Assembly: GCA_025456015.1 (NCBI GenBank)
Contig: JALOLK010000007.1
Coordinates: 1 to 38,218 of the forward strand
Source: Candidatus Nanopelagicales bacterium
Lineage (GTDB): Bacteria; Actinomycetota; Actinomycetes; S36-B12; CAIYMF01
DNA length: 38,218 nucleotides
Direction: 5' to 3'
The notes under the pieces were generated by a model. That model did no database searches. It was given only the letters and a program-made list of their open reading frames with translations, and was not told the DNA's origin. The stretch's first letter is position 1. The number at the start of each line of letters is the position of its first letter. The position numbers and the translations under genes are program-made. This document shows positions 35,533 to 38,218 of the stretch, in pieces.

Positions 35533-35928
35533 GTGGCCCGCGTGGTGCACTTCGAGATCCAGGCCGACGACCTCGATCGGGCGAAGGCGTTCTACGCCGA
35601 GGCGTTCGGCTGGACGTTCACGGACTGGAGCGAGGTCACCGGCGCCCCGTACTTCGGGGTGACCACCGGCGCGGAGGGCACGCCCGGCATCGACGGGGGC
35701 CTGCTGCAGCGGCCGGTCGCCGCGCCCGGCCCCGAGCAGGGCACGAACGCCTTCGTGTGCACGGTCGAGGTGGACGACTTCGACGCGGTGGCTGCGCGGA
35801 TCGTCGGGGCCGGCGGGCAGGTGGCCCTGCCCAAGTACGCGCTGGCGGGCATGGCGTGGCAGGGGTACTTCATCGACCCCGAGGGCAACACGTTCGGCAT
35901 CCACCAGCCGGATCCGGCTGCGGCCTGA
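35533..35928 (+). CDS. VOC family protein (glyoxalase/bleomycin-resistance-like)
   Basis: 131 residues from GTG 35533, two bases after the previous stop. The two VOC half-repeats are clear: VVHFEIQADDLDRAKAFYAE, AFGWTF at the first and FVCTVEVDDFDAVAARIVGA with a GYFIDPEGNTFGIHQPD ending at the second. The His of the first strand and the Gly-Asn-xx-Gly-Ile end fit the general family, used in many metal-dependent or binding roles. There are no specific functional clues. It is probably co-expressed with the neighbouring PhnB-like gene. Confidence 0.9.
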   Translation: MARVVHFEIQADDLDRAKAFYAEAFGWTFTDWSEVTGAPYFGVTTGAEGTPGIDGGLLQRPVAAPGPEQGTNAFVCTVEVDDFDAVAARIVGAGGQVALPKYALAGMAWQGYFIDPEGNTFGIHQPDPAAA

Positions 35929-36052
35929 GCTCCGCGGCAGCGTGCCGGCCTCGCGCCGAGGGCCACGAGGCACGCCCCTGGTGGATGCGGCGGGTAGGTT
36001 GATCGGGTCGCCCGTGCTGGTCCGGGCCTGAGTCGTCGAGCCTGGAGGATCC

Positions 36053-38218
36053 GTGGTCCCACGTCCCGAGACCCCGTCAACCCCGCCCACCCCGGTCGAG
36101 CCCGAGCCGGCCGCCGCGCCACCCGGCACCACCGTGGCGGGCACCGCCTCAGGCCCGGTGCCCTCGGTGCCGGACGACGCCGGCCCAGCCACCGCCCCCT
36201 GGGCGCACCCGGCCAAGGCCGTGCTCGCCGCCCTGGACGCCCCGGTGGACGGCCTCACCTCGGCCGACGTCACCCAGCGGCTGCACCAGGTCGGTCCCAA
36301 CCGGCTGCCCGACCCGCCCCGCGAGCCCACGTGGAAGCGGGTCCTCAAGCACTTCGACGACGTCCTGATCTACATCCTGCTCGCTGCCGCGGTGCTCAAG
36401 GCGATCCTCGGCGACTGGGTCGACTTCTGGGTGATCCTCGCCGTGGCGGTCATCAGCGCCCTCATCGGCTACATCCAGGAGGGCCGCGCCGAGCACGCCC
36501 TCGAGGGCATCAAGCAGATGCTGTCGCTGAGCGCCCAGGTGCGCCGCGACGGCGAGTGGCTCGAGGTGGAGGCCGCCGACCTGGTCCCCGGCGACCTCGT
36601 GCGGCTGCGCTCCGGCGACAAGGTGCCCGCGGACCTGCGCCTGCTGCAGGTGGTGAACCTGCGGGTGGAGGAGTCGGCCCTGACCGGCGAGGCCGTGCCG
36701 ACCGACAAGTCGGTGGCCCCGGTGGCCGCCGACGCCGGCGTCGGCGACCGCAGCAGCATGTGCTTCTCCGGCACGATCGTGGCCGCTGGGCAGGGCGTCG
36801 GGGTGGTCACGGCGACCGGAGCGCAGGCCGAGATCGGGCGCATCCAGGCGATGCTGAGCACCGTCGAGGACCTCGACACCCCGCTGACCAAGGAGCTCGC
36901 CCAGTTCGGCAAGCAGCTCTCGCTGGTCATCCTCGGGATGGCCGGGCTCATGCTCGTGATCGGCCGGGTGATCCACGACTTCGCCCCCGACGAGCTGATC
37001 TCCGCGGCGATCGGGTTCGCGGTCGCGGCCATCCCCGAGGGCCTGCCGGCGCTGGTCACGATCACGCTGGCCCTCGGTGTGCAGCAGATGGCCAAGCGCA
37101 ACGCCATCATGCGCAACCTCCCCGCCGTCGAGACCCTGGGCGCGGTGACCACCGTCTGCTCGGACAAGACCGGCACGCTGACCAAGAACGAGATGACCGT
37201 GCGCCACGCGGTGACCCGTCGCGGCTGGTACGACGTCGAGGGCCTGGGCTACGCGCCCACCGGTCGTGTCCTGCACCGCGGCCACCACGTGGACCTCGGG
37301 GAGCGGTCCGACCTGCGCTCGCTGGTGACCGTCATGGCCGTGGCCAACGACTCGTCGATCGTGAGCGAGGACGGCCGCTGGCGCGTGCTCGGCGAGCCGA
37401 CCGAGGGGTCGCTGGTCACCCTGGCCCAGAAGTCGGGGTTCGACGCCAGCGGGTACCGCCGCATCGCGGTGGTGCCCTTCGAGTCCGACCACAAGTACAT
37501 GGCCACCCTGAACGACACCCCCGAGGGTCGCCGGATCATCCTCGTGAAGGGCGCCCCGGACCGGGTGCTGGACCGCTGCGCCACCGAGCAGGGCACCGAC
37601 GGGCGCGCCCGCCCAGTGGACCGGGAGTTCTGGGAGGCCGAGATCGACCGGCTCGGCGGCGAGGGCCTGCGCGTGCTGGCCGCTGCGGCCAAGCCCGCCG
37701 ACGCCGAGGCGAGCACCCTGGACCACGACGACCTGGCCGACCTCATCCTCGTCGGCCTGGTCGGCATCGTGGACCCGCCCAAGCCCGAGGCCATCGAGGC
37801 CATCGCCACCTGCCACCGCGCCGGCATCCGCGTGAAGATGATCACCGGCGACCACGCGGGCACCGCCAGCGCCATCGCCCGCGAGATGGGCATCAGCCAG
37901 GGGGCGGCCGCCGACGCCATCACCGGGGCCGAGCTCGAGGTGGCCACGAACGAGCAGCTGCGCGTGCTGGCCCGCCAGTCGGACACGTTCGCCCGCACCA
38001 GCCCGGAGCACAAGCTGCGCCTGGTGAAGGCGCTGCAGGCCCAGGGCGAGGTCGTGGCGATGACCGGCGACGGGGTCAACGACGCCCCGGCCCTCAAGCG
38101 CGCCGACGTCGGCGTCGCCATGGGCATCAAGGGCACCGAGGCCACGAAGGAGGCCGCCGACGTCGTCCTGGCCGACGACGACTTCACCTCGATCGAGCGC
38201 GCGATCGAGGAGGGCCGG
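36053..38218 (+). CDS. P-type cation-transporting ATPase (Ca2+-like P2), 3' end outside window
   Basis: Open from GTG 36053 (GGAGGAT just upstream) to the right edge, 722 codons. An N-terminal Pro/acidic disordered stretch (1-45) is followed by the cation-ATPase N domain ([17 protein letters not shown]). Then come TM1-2, the actuator domain with [10 protein letters not shown]3-4 with the ion-binding [12 protein letters not shown] (about 326-337), the phosphorylation site SDKTGTLT with Asp371, [11 protein letters not shown] in the nucleotide-binding domain and the hinge [16 protein letters not shown] and the overall order fit the SERCA/PMR1-like P2A group that exports Ca2+ or Mn2+. The last TM helices lie outside the window, so ion specificity cannot be judged. 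Confidence 0.93.
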   Translation, partial: MVPRPETPSTPPTPVEPEPAAAPPGTTVAGTASGPVPSVPDDAGPATAPWAHPAKAVLAALDAPVDGLTSADVTQRLHQVGPNRLPDPPREPTWKRVLKHFDDVLIYILLAAAVLKAILGDWVDFWVILAVAVISALIGYIQEGRAEHALEGIKQMLSLSAQVRRDGEWLEVEAADLVPGDLVRLRSGDKVPADLRLLQVVNLRVEESALTGEAVPTDKSVAPVAADAGVGDRSSMCFSGTIVAAGQGVGVVTATGAQAEIGRIQAMLSTVEDLDTPLTKELAQFGKQLSLVILGMAGLMLVIGRVIHDFAPDELISAAIGFAVAAIPEGLPALVTITLALGVQQMAKRNAIMRNLPAVETLGAVTTVCSDKTGTLTKNEMTVRHAVTRRGWYDVEGLGYAPTGRVLHRGHHVDLGERSDLRSLVTVMAVANDSSIVSEDGRWRVLGEPTEGSLVTLAQKSGFDASGYRRIAVVPFESDHKYMATLNDTPEGRRIILVKGAPDRVLDRCATEQGTDGRARPVDREFWEAEIDRLGGEGLRVLAAAAKPADAEASTLDHDDLADLILVGLVGIVDPPKPEAIEAIATCHRAGIRVKMITGDHAGTASAIAREMGISQGAAADAITGAELEVATNEQLRVLARQSDTFARTSPEHKLRLVKALQAQGEVVAMTGDGVNDAPALKRADVGVAMGIKGTEATKEAADVVLADDDFTSIERAIEEGR

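Overview
This is a very GC-rich window, almost certainly from an actinobacterium. The supporting signs are a SARP-family regulator, a DUF222/13E12-type HNH endonuclease behind an actinobacterial LexA box, a sugar ABC operon without its own ATPase, a DUF3516-type Ski2-like helicase and frequent GTG/TTG starts. I cannot name the genus. I see no rRNA, tRNA, CRISPR array or complete insertion sequence.

Region 1 (1-4188, minus strand) holds the 5' part of a secreted poly-proline protein that runs off the left edge, then a two-gene unit: a leaderless subtilase (2671-4188) followed by an alpha/beta hydrolase (1353-2639).

Region 2 (4189-11485, mostly plus strand) is the most interesting part. A leaderless subtilase (4399-6093) has an added C-terminal tail of eleven units in which a Ser/Thr precedes a Cys, usually with exactly four residues between them. 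Three tightly overlapping genes follow: an APH-fold kinase (6090-7124), a HopA1-like phospho-Ser/Thr lyase candidate (7085-8059) and a LanC-like zinc cyclase (8052-9371). Together they make a complete class V-like lanthionine synthetase, yet no small precursor peptide is visible. The protease tail itself is the obvious candidate substrate. Around them are a small free-standing subtilisin-propeptide-like protein (9413-9661, opposite strand), a SARP-type regulator (9786-10472) and a five-TM membrane protein (10475-11485). The promoter region of the protease operon carries three heptamers at an exact 11-bp period, which is the architecture SARP regulators bind.

Region 3 (11486-16635) contains a secreted GH18-like protein with duplicated N-terminal domains and an abnormal catalytic motif, an HNH endonuclease with a perfect LexA box, a relic resembling an IS481 end, and a secreted calcium-repeat/TSQP-repeat protein. 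Strong hairpins lie at the two convergent gene junctions.

Region 4 (16636-29488) is an alpha-galactoside utilisation locus. A large LuxR-type (LAL) regulator with degenerate Walker motifs and a small coupled ORF diverge from a lipoprotein sugar-binding protein, two permeases (both with unusual extra segments), a GH36 alpha-galactosidase, a galactokinase and a GT28-like GT-B protein. The usual reading is import of alpha-galactosides, intracellular hydrolysis, then phosphorylation of galactose. The ATP-binding subunit, galT and galE are not in the window.

Region 5 (29489-38218) carries mostly housekeeping or accessory single genes: an alpha/beta hydrolase, an SRPBCC protein, the Ski2-like helicase with a striking AT-rich palindrome upstream, a ferritin-like/VIT1 fusion, two VOC proteins, and a P-type cation ATPase cut by the right edge.
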